This document shows, one piece after another, positions 43,003-53,492 of a stretch of DNA of 58,739 bases (the stretch's first letter is position 1; every line of letters begins with the position of its first letter). The stretch comes from Moniliella sp. 'wahieum'. Its lineage: Eukaryota; Basidiomycota; Moniliellomycetes; Moniliellales; Moniliellaceae. The position numbers and the translations under genes are program-made. Location: the NCBI GenBank assembly GCA_003971905.1, contig RSEE01000172.1, forward strand, positions 1-58,739, written 5' to 3'. The notes beneath the pieces are model-generated. The model searched no databases, had not been told where the DNA came from, and was given only the letters and a program-made list of their open reading frames with translations.

Positions 43003-44064
43003 ATGCGGGCACGCATTGCGTCTCGCAGACCTGGTGCGCATGTGAGGGTACCTGTTGGATCCGCGCGCCGAGATTTGCGTCCAGCGAGGCCGGTGGGGCG
43101 TGGGGCTGCGCGCCAACACGCAGGTTGCCGAGGGGGAGATTGTGGCTGCTTTTCCTCAAGGCTCGTTTCTTTTTCTTTCCGCACTGTCGGACCTCCTGCG
43201 GAGCTTCTCTGTGCCGAGACACGGATGGGACCGACGCTTGAACTGGCGCTTTGTCTGTTGTGGGAGTTTCTGCAGGCCCGCGTTCGCGCTGGCGGGCTTA
43301 CCCTTACTCTCTGCCGGAACCCGTGTGCTGCCGCCGCTGTGGCCCTGGACGGAGCCCGAGCTGGCTACGACGAGGCAGCGACATTGGATGCATCTGCTGC
43401 GGCGCACGACGGTGGGTGCGCGATGCGTGTCCCGCGCCCGGGCCGCGCAGCACGACCGGTGGAGCGGGATGGGCGAGGACAAGATGTTGGCGTATGGTAC
43501 GTTGGATGCGGTCTTGACTGCGGACCGGATTGCGTTTCTGCAACGCTGCTTTCCCTGTGCGCGCGCTGCCAGTCCAAGCCAGCACGGGGACCAACCGAAC
43601 CCACCGGGGGGGGGACGACCGTTGCGGGACCTGCATGCGGCGCCGCCGTCGTGTCGCGCTGGTTGGCGGGATGCGTTGGCGCGGGCTGCTCGGTGGTAAG
43701 TTCGCGTGCGTTTGTGCTGGACGAGCAGATGGGGCTGGCGCTGTGCCCGCTGGCGGACGTGTTCAACCACTGCCGCCCGGACAGAATGGGTGCAGCTGGA
43801 GGTAGGCGAGGATGGATGGCAGTGATGCGCGCCGTGGGCCGGCTGGGGCCGGGGGAGGTGTACAATACGTATGCGCGCTGGGTCGGGCGGAGCTGCTGTG
43901 TCGGTATGGGTTTGTGCCAGCCTGGTCGGGTATGCCGGGTCGGATTCCGAGGGGATTCCGAGGGCGACTCGGAGGGCGATGGGGCGGAGGAGGTGGAGGG
44001 GGCGGCGGCGGCGCTAGAGGCAGCGGTCAAGGCGTATCTGGCTGGCGGGGTGCTGTTGGGGTAA
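43003..44064 (+). CDS. SET-domain protein lysine methyltransferase (SETD6/RKM-like)
   Basis: SET enzymes of this class move a methyl group from S-adenosylmethionine to lysines of ribosomal proteins or other non-histone targets. The N-terminal block reads LDPRAEICVQ...GVGLRANTQVAEGE near 43055-43130. The middle has LELALCLLWEFLQARV and LPPLWPWTEPELA. The catalytic C-terminal part has SSRAFVLDEQMGLALCPLAD followed by VFNHC near 43700-43775, then WVQLEVGEDGW and VYNTYA with GRAELLCRYGFV near 43860-43920. The (N)H of PLADxxNH and the tyrosine of NTYG are the classic SET residues. Three reading frames have to be joined and the start at 43003 is a best guess. The substrate cannot be predicted from sequence. 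Neighbours suggest no pathway. Confidence 0.78.
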   Translation: MRARIASRRPGAHVRVPVGSARRDLRPARPVGRGAARQHAGCRGGDCGCFSSRLVSFSFRTVGPPAELLCAETRMGPTLELALCLLWEFLQARVRAGGLTLTLCRNPCAAAAVALDGARAGYDEAATLDASAAAHDGGCAMRVPRPGRAARPVERDGRGQDVGVWYVGCGLDCGPDCVSATLLSLCARCQSKPARGPTEPTGGGTTVAGPACGAAVVSRWLAGCVGAGCSVVSSRAFVLDEQMGLALCPLADVFNHCRPDRMGAAGGRRGWMAVMRAVGRLGPGEVYNTYARWVGRSCCVGMGLCQPGRVCRVGFRGDSEGDSEGDGAEEVEGAAAALEAAVKAYLAGGVLLG

Positions 44065-44381
44065 ACGAATAGGAGGCTGTAACTCATGCCGGCCGGAGGC
44101 GGGGAATGCTCTCTACAGACACAACCCAAAGCATGCATATGCGCTGCCGCCGGACTAACACCACCCGTGCAGAAGAGGCCTGAGCAGGCCGACACAGAGT
44201 GGGCACTGGACACGGGGTACCGCGTACGCACGCTGCCCGTCGCGTGTGGCGCGGCGGAACGCACCCGCAGCCCGGGGCGGAATTCCGCCTGGGCCAGGCA
44301 GGCGCCCGAGCATTTTTGCGTCGCCTGGCCTGGTGTGTGGGCTGGCCGAGCCGCAGCCTCCCTCCACCGCCACTGCTGCTC

Positions 44382-46123
44382 ATGAGCGCCTCGCCAGTCC
44401 GCACCGAAGCGGCGGAGCGCGAACGGCAATTAGCCGAGACGCTGCGTGCGCGCCGTCGTCGCTCTTCCGCCGCCGAGCCACCGCCCACCGACCCTCGGTC
44501 TCGCGAACGCTCGCCCCACCCTCCACAGCGACGCGACCGAGACCATGCGCATGAGCATGAGCAGGAGCTTGAGCTTGAGCTTGAGCGCGACAGGGAACGA
44601 ACTCGCGATCGCGATCCCGACCACACTCGAAGCGAGACCACATGCGGGACCGTGAAAAAGACAGGGACAAGGAAAAGCGACCGCGACCGCGAACGAGACC
44701 GTGACCGCGACCGTGGACCGCGACCGTGACCGCGAACGCGACCGCGAACGTGATGGGAACCGGGACTGGGATGCTCGTCGGCGTGGACGGAACGAGCGGG
44801 AGAGTCGGGCGTCGCGTGACTATCGTGACCGTGACCGCGAGCGTGACCGGGGTACGAGGGGGAGAAGGAGCGGGAGCGGGCGGGAGAGGAGAGTGCGTGC
44901 CGAGCCCGTTCCGCAGTGGCGTCCGCGCACATTTACCAGCACGAGCCGGACCACACGTTGGACCGTACGGTGTTTGTTGCGTCGCTGAGCCAAACCGTGT
45001 CGACGCACACGTTGGGCCAGTTTTAGGCGCTCAACCTGGGCATGGAGGAGGTGGTGGATGCGCACATTGTCATGGACAAGGTCACGCGCCCTCCCAAGGG
45101 CGTGGGGTACGTTACGCTCGCCACGCGCCAAGAGCACAACGTGCGCTGCAGCTCACAGGCCATGTATTGTACGGCATTCCGGTGCAGGTGTCGCCTGTTT
45201 CGTTCCTTCCCTCCCACGCCGGCGGGGCTGCTGGCGCAGGCGCCGGAGGCGGAGGCGGAGCCGGTGCCGGCGTCGGGGCCGGCTCGACGGCGGGGAGAAC
45301 CCCGAGGCACGGCTGTATGTGGGCAGTTTGAACTTCAATCTGGATGCGCCGGCGGTCAAATCTGTCTTTTCCGCGTTGGGCCGGTGGAGTATGTGGACCT
45401 GCACCGGGAAGTGACGGGCAAGTCCAAAGGGTTTGCCTTTGTGCAATTTGTCGAGCCGGCAGACGCCCAAGCCGCCCGCCAGCGCCTCAATGGCGTCGAG
45501 ATTATGGGACGGCCGATCCGGTGGGGCACGTCAAGCCCGAGCCTGGCCAGCTCCGCTCCCGTCTCGCGCCCCGGCCCAGCCGACAGCATGGAACCCACCG
45601 CGCCTTCCTACCTGGACGAAGGGGTGGCGGGCGCCTGGACCGCCGATGCGCGTGCGACGTTAATGCAGAACCTCATGTACCGCGCACGGCGGTCAGCCGG
45701 CCGCCGCTGCCGTGCAGGCCATCCCGCCACCGCCACTCGACGGCGGTCAAGCTGGCCAACATGTTGATCCGGCCGAGGAGAGTGAGCGCACTGGGCGCGC
45801 GACATGGCGAGCGAGGTGGAGGAAGAGGTGCGGCGCAGTACGGGCCCGTGGCGCGCATCTGGCTCGACGAGCAATCGCAGGCGACATTTACGTGTGCGTT
45901 TCCGCGACCCGGGCGCGGCGCAGCGCGCGGTGCAGCGCTGCATGGGCGCCACTTTAACGGCCGCGCCATCCAGGCCCACTCCATCCCGGAAGCCATCTTT
46001 GCGGCCAAGGTGCGTAGCGCTGGGCATGGCCGCACCGAGCGACAAAATGGAGAGATGCGATGTGCTGCAGTTGGTTTGGCGGCACAGCTGCTCGTAGGCC
46101 TCGTTCCGTTAGCGTCTGAATAG
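44382..46123 (+). CDS. RBM39/Rsd1-like splicing factor (RD-rich, RRM, RRM, UHM)
   Basis: This nuclear pre-mRNA splicing factor works with U2AF and SF3B at 3' splice sites. The ATG at 44382 begins MSASPVRTEAAERERQLAE. An arginine/aspartate-rich tail, encoded by a CGCGACCGTGAC-type repeat, runs to about 44880. RRM1 covers roughly 44930-45210 (VFVASLSQT, MEEVVDAHIVMDK, KGVGYVTL). RRM2 covers 45305-45540 (ARLYVGSLNFNLD, GKSKGFAFVQFVEPADAQAA, MGRPIRVGHVKP). The last domain, 45745-46010, is of the UHM type (ANMFDPAEESER, VARIWLDEQSQ, GRAIQAHSIPEAIFAAK), which binds ULM ligands. This order is diagnostic of RBM39. About six frame changes are needed, some of which may be short introns. The stop at 46121-46123 is provisional. 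Confidence 0.85.
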
Positions 46124-46313
46124 AATGGGAATGGGGAATCAAAAACGTGGTTAATCAACAGTGTGTCCTGGACTCCACCAGCGGCCCAAAAAAATCCTGC
46201 GAATTAATATAAGCCCTCGTCCTCTGCGGTCTGTCGGCACGAAGATTTTGAGCCCACCGCCACGCCACTGCGACTGCCGCCGCGACCGCCGCTGTCTGTC
46301 TGCTGGCCTGCGC

Positions 46314-49300
46314 ATGTCCCTCCGTCGTGCGCTCATCGCCCGAGTCAGCCAGATGGACGCCAGCGTGGACCCTTGTGCCTGGCGCGGTAGCCGACGGGGC
46401 GTGGGGGCTACCTTCGGTGTTCGTCTGCGCCAACCAATCGCGCGTGCTGCTCGCCGCGCCCGAGGGCACGACCCGCCGTGCGCTCGACAAGCGTCTCGGT
46501 CTGCCCATTCCCACGCTGACACCTACGAATGCGCCGCCGAGCTCGAGCGCGGTGGTGCTCCTTCCTGCTGCTACGGCTGCTGCGGCCGGGGGTCTGCACG
46601 GCACGTTGATGAGCATTGCGGATGGTGCGCGGGCGCGGGTGGAGCAGTTGCCAGCGAAACTGACGCAGGGCAAGCACGTCCCCCGCTCCAACTCATTGGT
46701 CCGACCAATACACGTCATATCGTTGCGCTCGCGCGCGCGTTCAGTCGGCGCGACGGGTTTGGGCTCGAGGTGACCGAGGTGACAGCGAGACGCACAGCGT
46801 CGCCACGCCCGTGCACCAGGACCCGTCGCTGTCCATCTACGCCCTGCCCATCAGCCTTGCCGCCTCGAGCGAGCGGCCGAGCAAAAAGCGTCGCCCGTCA
46901 CCGGAACGCGACCTGCCGCCCGACTACCTGCACAAAGTGATCGCAACTATGTTCAATGCGTCTGGTCTGCCCGGCGGGCGCGCCGAGGACGCCGATCCGG
47001 CCCAGCTCGGCCCGTCGCGCAACTACCTTACCCGCCCCTTGCCCTTCCTCGTTGCGCCGGTCCAACTGTCACTGCCTTCGCCGCACGTAGGGTTCGGGCC
47101 CGACGGGGCGAACGCAACGTCGCTTCCGCCCGAGGTGTGGTGTATGCGATTGAAACGGCACCCACCATGCCGAAAATTGACCAAGCGCGCGCCGCGGCGT
47201 TTGGCTGTCCGCGCGGCCCGCACATGCGCGGCTTGCGCGACGGCAACGCCCGTCCACATTTCCCGCCCGGTCGGGTGGGTGGTGCCCGATCTGAGCGCTG
47301 GAGAGGCGCTGCCGACATGGGAGGAAGGTATGCCGCTCCCGTCCGAGCCGAGGCAACGGCAGCTGTTGCTGCAAGCTCGTTGGATGAGTGTCGTGGAAGC
47401 CAACCCGCCCGGACGGCAGGGCAGGGCGTGCAAGGGCTCAAGAAGGCCGAGGCGGCGTTGTCCAAGGCCAAGGGGGCGAAAGTTGTGCCGGGCAAGGAGG
47501 AGGCGCATGCGGCGCAGCTGCAAGAGCTGGAGACCAGGTTGGCCCATGCCCGGGAAGCGCATGCGCGGTACGAAGAGGTGGTCAGTGTCCCGCTCGAAGA
47601 GGTGACACTGACTGCGGACCTGGTCACCCAGTCCCCGCTTCCGGGCGGAGCGATGGTGCAGGTATACCTACCGTCTGAAGCCTATGTCGAGCCCTTTCTC
47701 GCCGAGGCGCCCAAACTGTTTGCGCGCTACCCCACCCAAGCCACGCTGCGCGCGGTGCTGCATATTGTTCCTCCGGCGGTATGGGAAGACGAGCGGTACC
47801 AAGCGTTTGTCCAGTCGCTCGGCAATGGCGTCGAGCACATCCTCTCCTCTCCTGCGTACTGTGCCGACGAGCTGTCCTATCCCCGTGCCGCGCTCGGCTT
47901 GCACAAGGTGTCCCACCTGGACCGGGACATGTTTAGTGTTCCCCCCTATTCGCTCCAGCCGCGCAAAACCACAGACAACGCAACGCCCCTAAGCGAAAGT
48001 TTGTTCTTGCGTCTCATGCCGCCGCCACAGGGAAGCGCGATTGTGCGCCTGTCGGACCCGACAGCGGGGGCAAGGGGATTGTCCAGCCGAACCTGCAGGC
48101 GCCGCTGCGCTTCCCCCGACGACAAGTTTGCGCAAACGCCGATGAGGAGGTGTTCTGTTCGTTTGAGCGCGAGATGCTAGCGTCGGGCTACGTGGAAGGA
48201 GGCCGGAAGAGCAAGCGGCAGATGCGTGCCGAGGGCAAGGTGGAAGCGTGGTACGAGTACAAGAAGCTTTCGGAGCAGGTGCGGGCCGAGGTGGCGGCGC
48301 GCTCGGCGCCTCGGACCAAGAAGGAGTGGGAGCAGATTGGTGACCCCGCTGGGTACGGGCTCGGCGTTGCCCAGTCGGGACCGCAACGTGTCCAGCACGC
48401 TGGTCGAGTACGACCATCGGCCTCGGCCGTCGGCACGCAGGGCACAGCGGCGTATGGCACGATGCTCATGGACTGTGGCGAGTCGACGCTGGGCCAGCTG
48501 TGCCGGCGTATGGGCGCGGAGCGGGCAGGAAAAGTGCTACGGGATCTGCGGCTGCTGTTTATCTCGCACAAGCATGCGGACCATCTGCTGGGTGTGTTCC
48601 GTCTGCTGGCAGCACGGGCGGCGGTACGTTAACCTTTGGGCGATCTTGGGTGCGGTGCGTTTGGACTGATTGATTGACTGATATTTTTTGTTTGCCCCCC
48701 CCCGCAGCTCAACCCCTCGACGCCGCTCTTCCTTGTCACATGCGACGAGGTGTACGGTGCGATCAAGGAGTGGGACCAGATGGAGTCGCTCGGGCTCTAC
48801 ACGTCCAAGGGGGGCGGGGTGTACTATGTGCCGGCACAGTCGATCCGCCGCACTGCGTTGGAGTTGGACGGCACGTTGCTCGTGCCCCCGGCGCCCGCCC
48901 AGGCCTACAGCCCCAGAACCAACAGGTAGCCAGCTACGGGGCTATTGGCATAGCCACTCCAAGTTTGCCAAGCCCGAGCAGGTCGAGTCCCGGGTGCGCG
49001 AGCTGGCCGAGTACGGACTAAGGTGGACACGGTGCCGGTCAACCACCGGTGCTTGCATGCGTATGGCGCTGTGGTCACGCACACCTCGCAGCCGTACGGG
49101 CAGTGGGGCTGGCGTATTCCGGCGACACGATCCCGTCCTCGGCGCTGGCCAACGCGGCGCGGCAGGCCCGGGTGGACGTGATGCTGCACGAGGCGACAAT
49201 GGGCGACGACATGGTGGAATGCATTTGTCAAGCGGCACTCGACGATGAACCAAGCGCTGGGCGTTGTCGCTGCCTCCGGCGCACCGCTGGCGATCCTGAC

Positions 49301-49913
49301 GCACTTTAGCCAGCGCTACCCCAAGCTGCCCAAGCTGGGCAGCGTGGCAGAGGGCGGGGCGGCGGTGGTGCTGAGCTTCGACATGATGCGGCTGCGCTTG
49401 TCGGAGGCGTGGAAGTTTGGCTACTTTATGCCCGCCCTCGAGATGCTCTACCGCGCCGACATGGAGGCGAGCAGCATGGACGACGCGTCGCTGGCATCGC
49501 TGGCGTCGCAGCCGTCGCGGCCTTCGCAGCCGCCGCGGCCGTCGCGGCCGACGGGCGACTGGACGTACTTTGTCTGGCAGCTGACGCGGCGGGGCGACGG
49601 GGGCGCGGGCGCGCTGCCGCCGCTGACGGATGGTGGAGCACGCTGGTGCGCCTGCATGGGCAGCGGGGCGGTGCGATTGGCGTGGCGGCGGTGCACGTGG
49701 CGGCGGAGCAGGACGGGGTGCGGGGCGTGCTGCGCGCGGCGGCGGGCGAGGCGGGCAAGGTGGCGGCGCTGGCCGCGGCGCACGTCGACGGCTTCCGGCC
49801 GGCGGTGGTGGCGCGTGCGCCGACGGCCGAGGCCGTGTGGCGCCGGGCGGGCGGCACGGCGCCGTGCCCGCTGGGTCGCGGCCGAGGCCCAGGCACTGCG
49901 CCAGATGGAGTGA
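46314..49913 (+). CDS. TRZ1: tRNase Z, long form
   Basis: This zinc-dependent endonuclease trims the 3' trailer from pre-tRNAs in nucleus and mitochondria. The N-half has VLLAAPEGTTRRALDKRLGL near 46440-46500, IADGARARVEQLP near 46610 and RLIGPTNTRHIVALARAF-like sequence near 46700. A PKIDQARAAAFGCPRGPHM block lies near 47170. The catalytic half has LGTGSALPSRDRNVSSTLVE near 48350, the zinc motif SHKHADHLLG (48564-48593), a clear 84-base intron (48624-48707, GTACGT...CGCAG), VNHRCLHAYG near 49040, YSGDTIPSSALA near 49120, LHEATMGDD near 49190 and LTHFSQRYPKLPKLG near 49295. Several single-base frame changes are needed. After the family core an alanine/arginine-rich extension runs to the stop at 49913, for about 1,170 residues in all, longer than usual. 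The start at 46314 is uncertain. Confidence 0.88.
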
Positions 49914-50074
49914 GCGCAGGCGGTGATGCGCCGCAAATCACATGTGATGGCATGTCCATGTCACATGCCCTCGTGCAGACAGGCGCAGGCAGACAGGCAG
50001 GCAGCAACCCACCCACACCCCACAGGCGACCACGTACGAATCGACGATGGCCATAGACACCCCCCCAAAAAAAG

Positions 50075-50168
50075 TGCGGCCGCCGGGAATCGAACCCGAA
50101 CCTTCAGCTGCCCCCGGCTGGCGGTGCCCACGTGGAAGGCTAAAATTCTACCACTAAACTACCGCCGC
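50075..50168 (-). tRNA. tRNA-Gly (TCC) with intron
   Basis: The minus strand starts GCGGCGGTAGTTTAGTGGTA and ends GGGTTCGATTCCCGGCGGCC with GCA. The anticodon stem TTAGC/GCTGA encloses CTTCCA, giving anticodon TCC. About 23 bases follow position 37, the usual intron site, and removing them leaves about 71 nucleotides. The acceptor stem has one G-G mismatch. Boxes A and B are intact. A run of T on the minus strand, from AAAAAAA at 50067-50073, provides a Pol III terminator next to the 3' end. The gene lies tail to tail with tRNase Z. Confidence 0.9.
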
Positions 50169-50389
50169 ACTGCTGCGCGCACCGCACCGCGGCTGAGCCA
50201 TGCGGGAGGCAGGCGGCGGCTTAGGTCAGCACCCCCGTGCGCTCGGGCGGGGCGGTGGCGGGCGTGGTGGGGCGCAGGCACAGGCCCAGTGTGCGTCCGC
50301 CGCTGCTTGGCGGGCGGAGGCCGCTGTCCTGCCTCTCCGCCCAGCCGCCCCAGCCCCCACCACCGCCCGCCCCCCCCCCACCACCCGCC

Positions 50390-51926
50390 ATGTTCAAGTC
50401 GCTCGGCAAGATGATGGGCGCGTCGTCCAAGAAGGCACGCGCCAAGGACGACCCCGCCAACGCCCCGCCCTCCAGTGCCGCCCTCGCCGCCCGGCGTTCA
50501 CCGACGTGTCCTCTGCCTCTGCCTCTGCCGCCGCGCCCGACGCCTGGGCCGCCCAGCCGCCGCACCCGCCCGCCTCCTCCGCCTCCTTCCACAGCCAGCC
50601 CCCGTCCCGCCCCAGTCCCAGCCCCCGCCCCCGCCCCCGCCCCAGTCCGCCTCCCACCCCCCACTCCCACCCACACCCACTCCCACTCTCCCACTCCCAC
50701 ACCCCTGCCCCCATCCCCGCCCCGCCCGCCCGCGCGTCCCAGGGCAAGATCGACAAGCGCGCCGGCCTGAGCCGACACGAGAGCCCGCTCCCGTCGCCCA
50801 CCGAGGGCGGCATGCCGTCCAACAGCCCCCGAGTCCGATGGCCAATGGCTACGATGCGTCGTCGTCCACCTCGGCGTCGCAGCTGGTGCCTGCGCGCGAA
50901 GCCGGGCGGCGGTGCGGACGTTTGACATTGACGATATGATTGCGCGTCTGATTGAGGCCGGGTACGTGGGCGGCAAGATTCCCAAGCCGGCGCTGAAGAA
51001 CAATGAGATTGTCGCGGTGTGCCAACGCGCGCGAAGTGTTCTTGTCGCAGCCGACGTTGATTGAGCTCAGTCCGCCAGTCAAAATTGTCGGCGACACGCA
51101 TGGGCAGTACCAGGACCTGCTGCGCATGTTCTCCATGTGTGGCTTCCCCCCCAACAGCAACTACCTCTTCTTGGGCGACTATGTGGACCGCGGCAAGAGT
51201 CTCGAGACGATCCTGCTGCTCTTGTGCTACAAGATCAAGTACCCAGAAAACTTTTTCCTCCTGCGTGGGAACCATGAATGCGCCAATGTCACTCGTGGTA
51301 CGTGAGCCTGTCGTCCTCCTTCCCCGCGGATGCTCGCGTTGCTTCTTTTTTTTTTTTGCTAACCCTGCGCATCCAGTCTACGGCTTTTACGACGAGTGCA
51401 AGCGCCGCGTCAACATCAAGATCTGGAAGACGTTTATCGATGTGTTCACACGCTTCCCATTGCGGCCGTGGTGGCGTCGAAAATTTTCTGTGTGCATGGC
51501 GGCCTGTCGCCCTCGTTGGCCGACATGGACGATATCCGGCGGATTGAGCGGCCGACGGACGTGCCGGACTATGGGTTGCTGAATGACCTGCTCTGGTCCG
51601 ATCCTTCGGACACGCGTTGGATTGGGAGGACAATGAGCGGGCGTGTCGTACTGTTTTGGCAAGTCGGTCATTGGTCAGTTCCTGGGCCAATACGACTTTG
51701 ACTTGATCTGTCGCGCGCACATGGTGGTGGAAGACGGGTACGAATTTTGGAACGAACGGACACTGGTCACCATCTTCTCGGCACCCAACTACTGTGGCGA
51801 ATTCGACAACTTTGGCGCGGTGATGAGTGTGTCGGAGGACCTGCTGTGTGCATTTGAGTTGCTCAAAAACCGCTCGACTCGGCCGCACTCAAAAAGGAGA
51901 TGGCCAAGACGCGCAGGAAAAAGTGA
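50390..51926 (+). CDS. PPZ-type Ser/Thr protein phosphatase
   Basis: PPZ enzymes are fungal relatives of PP1 that control cation balance, cell wall integrity and cell cycle. Translation starts at [20 protein letters not shown] (50390). A long proline/serine-rich region to about 50900 is typical of the variable PPZ N-terminus. The catalytic domain has [16 protein letters not shown] near 51090, [25 protein letters not shown] near 51265, then [52 protein letters not shown] and [16 protein letters not shown] near 51785. All metal ligands (GDxHG, GDxxDRG, GNHE, two His) are present. The intron at 51298-51376 (GTACGT...CCAG) splits the Val codon after TR. The stop is TGA at 51924-51926. A few single-base shifts are needed, for example near 51450 and 51625. 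PPZ is favoured over PP1 by the long N-terminus and the [10 protein letters not shown] context. Confidence 0.9.
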
Positions 51927-51950
51927 GTGCGAGCCCAGCGCCGGCCCGCA

Positions 51951-51974
51951 CGCGCATGCGCATGCGCATGCGCG
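51951..51974. repeat. GCATGC alternating purine-pyrimidine run
   Basis: CGCGCATGCGCATGCGCATG continues for about 26 bases just after the phosphatase stop. Perfect purine-pyrimidine alternation makes it a candidate for Z-DNA or cruciform structure. Confidence 0.85.
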
Positions 51975-52100
51975 TTCGTTCGCCGGCGCAAAGAGAGCGG
52001 AGGTACGTGGGCCGGCCGAGGGGTGGTGGGACGTGCCTGGCCGCCCCGCACCCTGGGGAGCTGGCTCCCAGGGGTACGTGCCTGCTCTTTTCTTTTCTGT

Positions 52101-52175
52101 CCTGCTCTGCTCTGCCCTGTTCTGCTCTACCCTGGCCTGCCCTGCCCTGCTCTGCTCTGCTCTGCTCTGCTCTCT
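52101..52175. repeat. CTGCT/CCTGC microsatellite
   Basis: About fifteen units of CTGCT, CTGCC and CTGTT follow one another on the plus strand, between the phosphatase and the next gene. The stretch 51927-52499 shows no other feature apart from the GCATGC run. Confidence 0.8.
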
Positions 52176-52499
52176 TCTTGACTCTGGTCGGCGACGCTTT
52201 GGATTGTTGGCGATGGTTTGCTATAGTGCGAGTGGACGTGTGGAGGGCGAGCGGACGGACGATGGTGGTCGACTGTGTGCGTGCTGTGTTTGTTTGTTGC
52301 GCCTCTGCCCCCCCCCCGGCATTTGAGAGTCCAATCGAATCTGGGCGCGACACGCTGCGCCTGGGAGACGTGCTGTTCATGTATGATTTTGTGTTGCGAT
52401 TGCATTCGTTTGAGACGTGGCCGGGGCGTGGGGGACGGTGGGCAAGGCAGGAACGCGTAACGGCCCCGCACGCCTGCCACGCCAATTGAATCTCGACTA

Positions 52500-53317
52500 G
52501 TGAAGGCCACCCCGACAGCAATGCGCAGCACATCGCCCAGCACGCTTTCTACCAGCTTTACCCCAGACGCCCAGGCGCAGCTGGCAGCCGCCGAGCAGAT
52601 GCCGTATCCCACACAGCGGAACACCCCGGCGGAATGGCCAGCGGCAGCGGCAGCGGCGGTGTTAGTATCGAGCCCCGTCGGCCCAGCCGCGGCCCACCAT
52701 CGCCGAGGATGCTGCCGACGCCCGAGGAATATGAAGGTACGTTTGGGGTGGTTGCTCTGTGTTGCGCTGTTTGCCGGAGAGGGGGCATGTTTGGTGCTGC
52801 TGGGCGCGGCAGAGGTGCTGACACCACTCCCGGACGGCGATGGCGGATGGACGAACCAGCGTACATGCGTGCGCGGCAGGCGCTGGTGGGACGAGATGTG
52901 ATTCGGATTTGGCAGCTGCCATTGTGCGTGAGAACCTGGGCAAGTGCGTCAAGAACGAGCAGACGCGGGCGATGGTGCACTGCAAAGATTTGACCCAACT
53001 GTACTTGCGCATGTTGCGCGCGTCGCTGGTATGTTTTCTTCTTGGTTTTTTTTTCTTGTCCCTCCCCCCCTTGTGTCCTTCTTTTCTCCCTCGTCCTACC
53101 CCTCCTTCCTCGCGTCGCGCGTCGCGCATCGTGCGTCGTGCGTCGTGCGTCGTGCGAGCGGTTTAGGTACTAGACACTGACGCACTTTCCGGGTTTGCTT
53201 TTGTTTTTTGTTTTATTTTTGTGTTGTGGTTGTCGGTTTGCTCAGCTGATTGGTGTCCCGCGCGGAGGCAAGTCGACGCTCGAGAGTCATTTGCCCAGCA
53301 CGTCGAGCGAGGCGTAA
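52500..53317 (+). CDS. Unrecognised spliced gene
   Basis: The family is not recognised. A serine/threonine/proline-rich part (TSPSTLSTSFTPDAQAQLAA near 52530, PRMLPTPEEYE near 52735) leads to a possible intron starting GTACGTTTGG at 52737. Then comes a conserved-looking stretch: AYMRARQALVGRDVIR near 52870, DLAAAIVRENLGKCVKNEQT near 52905 and CKDLTQLYLRMLRASL ending at 53028. An intron at 53029-53245 (GTATGT...CTCAG) joins in phase to LIGVPRGGKSTLESHLPS and a stop at 53315-53317. The in-phase join and balanced composition support a real gene. The start is unknown, and at least one frame change near 52900 is needed. GGKS resembles part of a P-loop but lacks the full motif, so I infer no function. 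Confidence 0.55.
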
Positions 53318-53380
53318 GCGAGCGGAGCGTATGGGACCGTCAGAGGTGACCCGCCTCGGCGTGGCCGCACCGTGTTTACC

Positions 53381-53492
53381 CGCACGCGCACTCACACTCC
53401 CACTCGTACCTGCATTCGCACTCGCACTCGCACTTGTCTCGCACTCGTACTCGCACGCGCACTCACGCTCGCACTTGCACTCGCACTCGCAC
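53381..53492. repeat. Hexamer array TCGCAC
   Basis: Roughly eighteen units of TCGCAC with variants (TCGTAC, TTGCAC, GCGCAC) run on the plus strand. It gives long Arg-Thr and Ser-His frames that are artefacts of the repeat. Confidence 0.85.

Noticed and set aside
50394..51275. 293-residue minus-strand frame opposite the PPZ phosphatase
   Set aside because: It is the antisense shadow of a proline-rich N-terminus and a conserved catalytic domain.
50390..51926. Classical PP1 catalytic subunit
   Set aside because: The long proline/serine-rich N-terminus and catalytic sequence details fit PPZ better than PP1.
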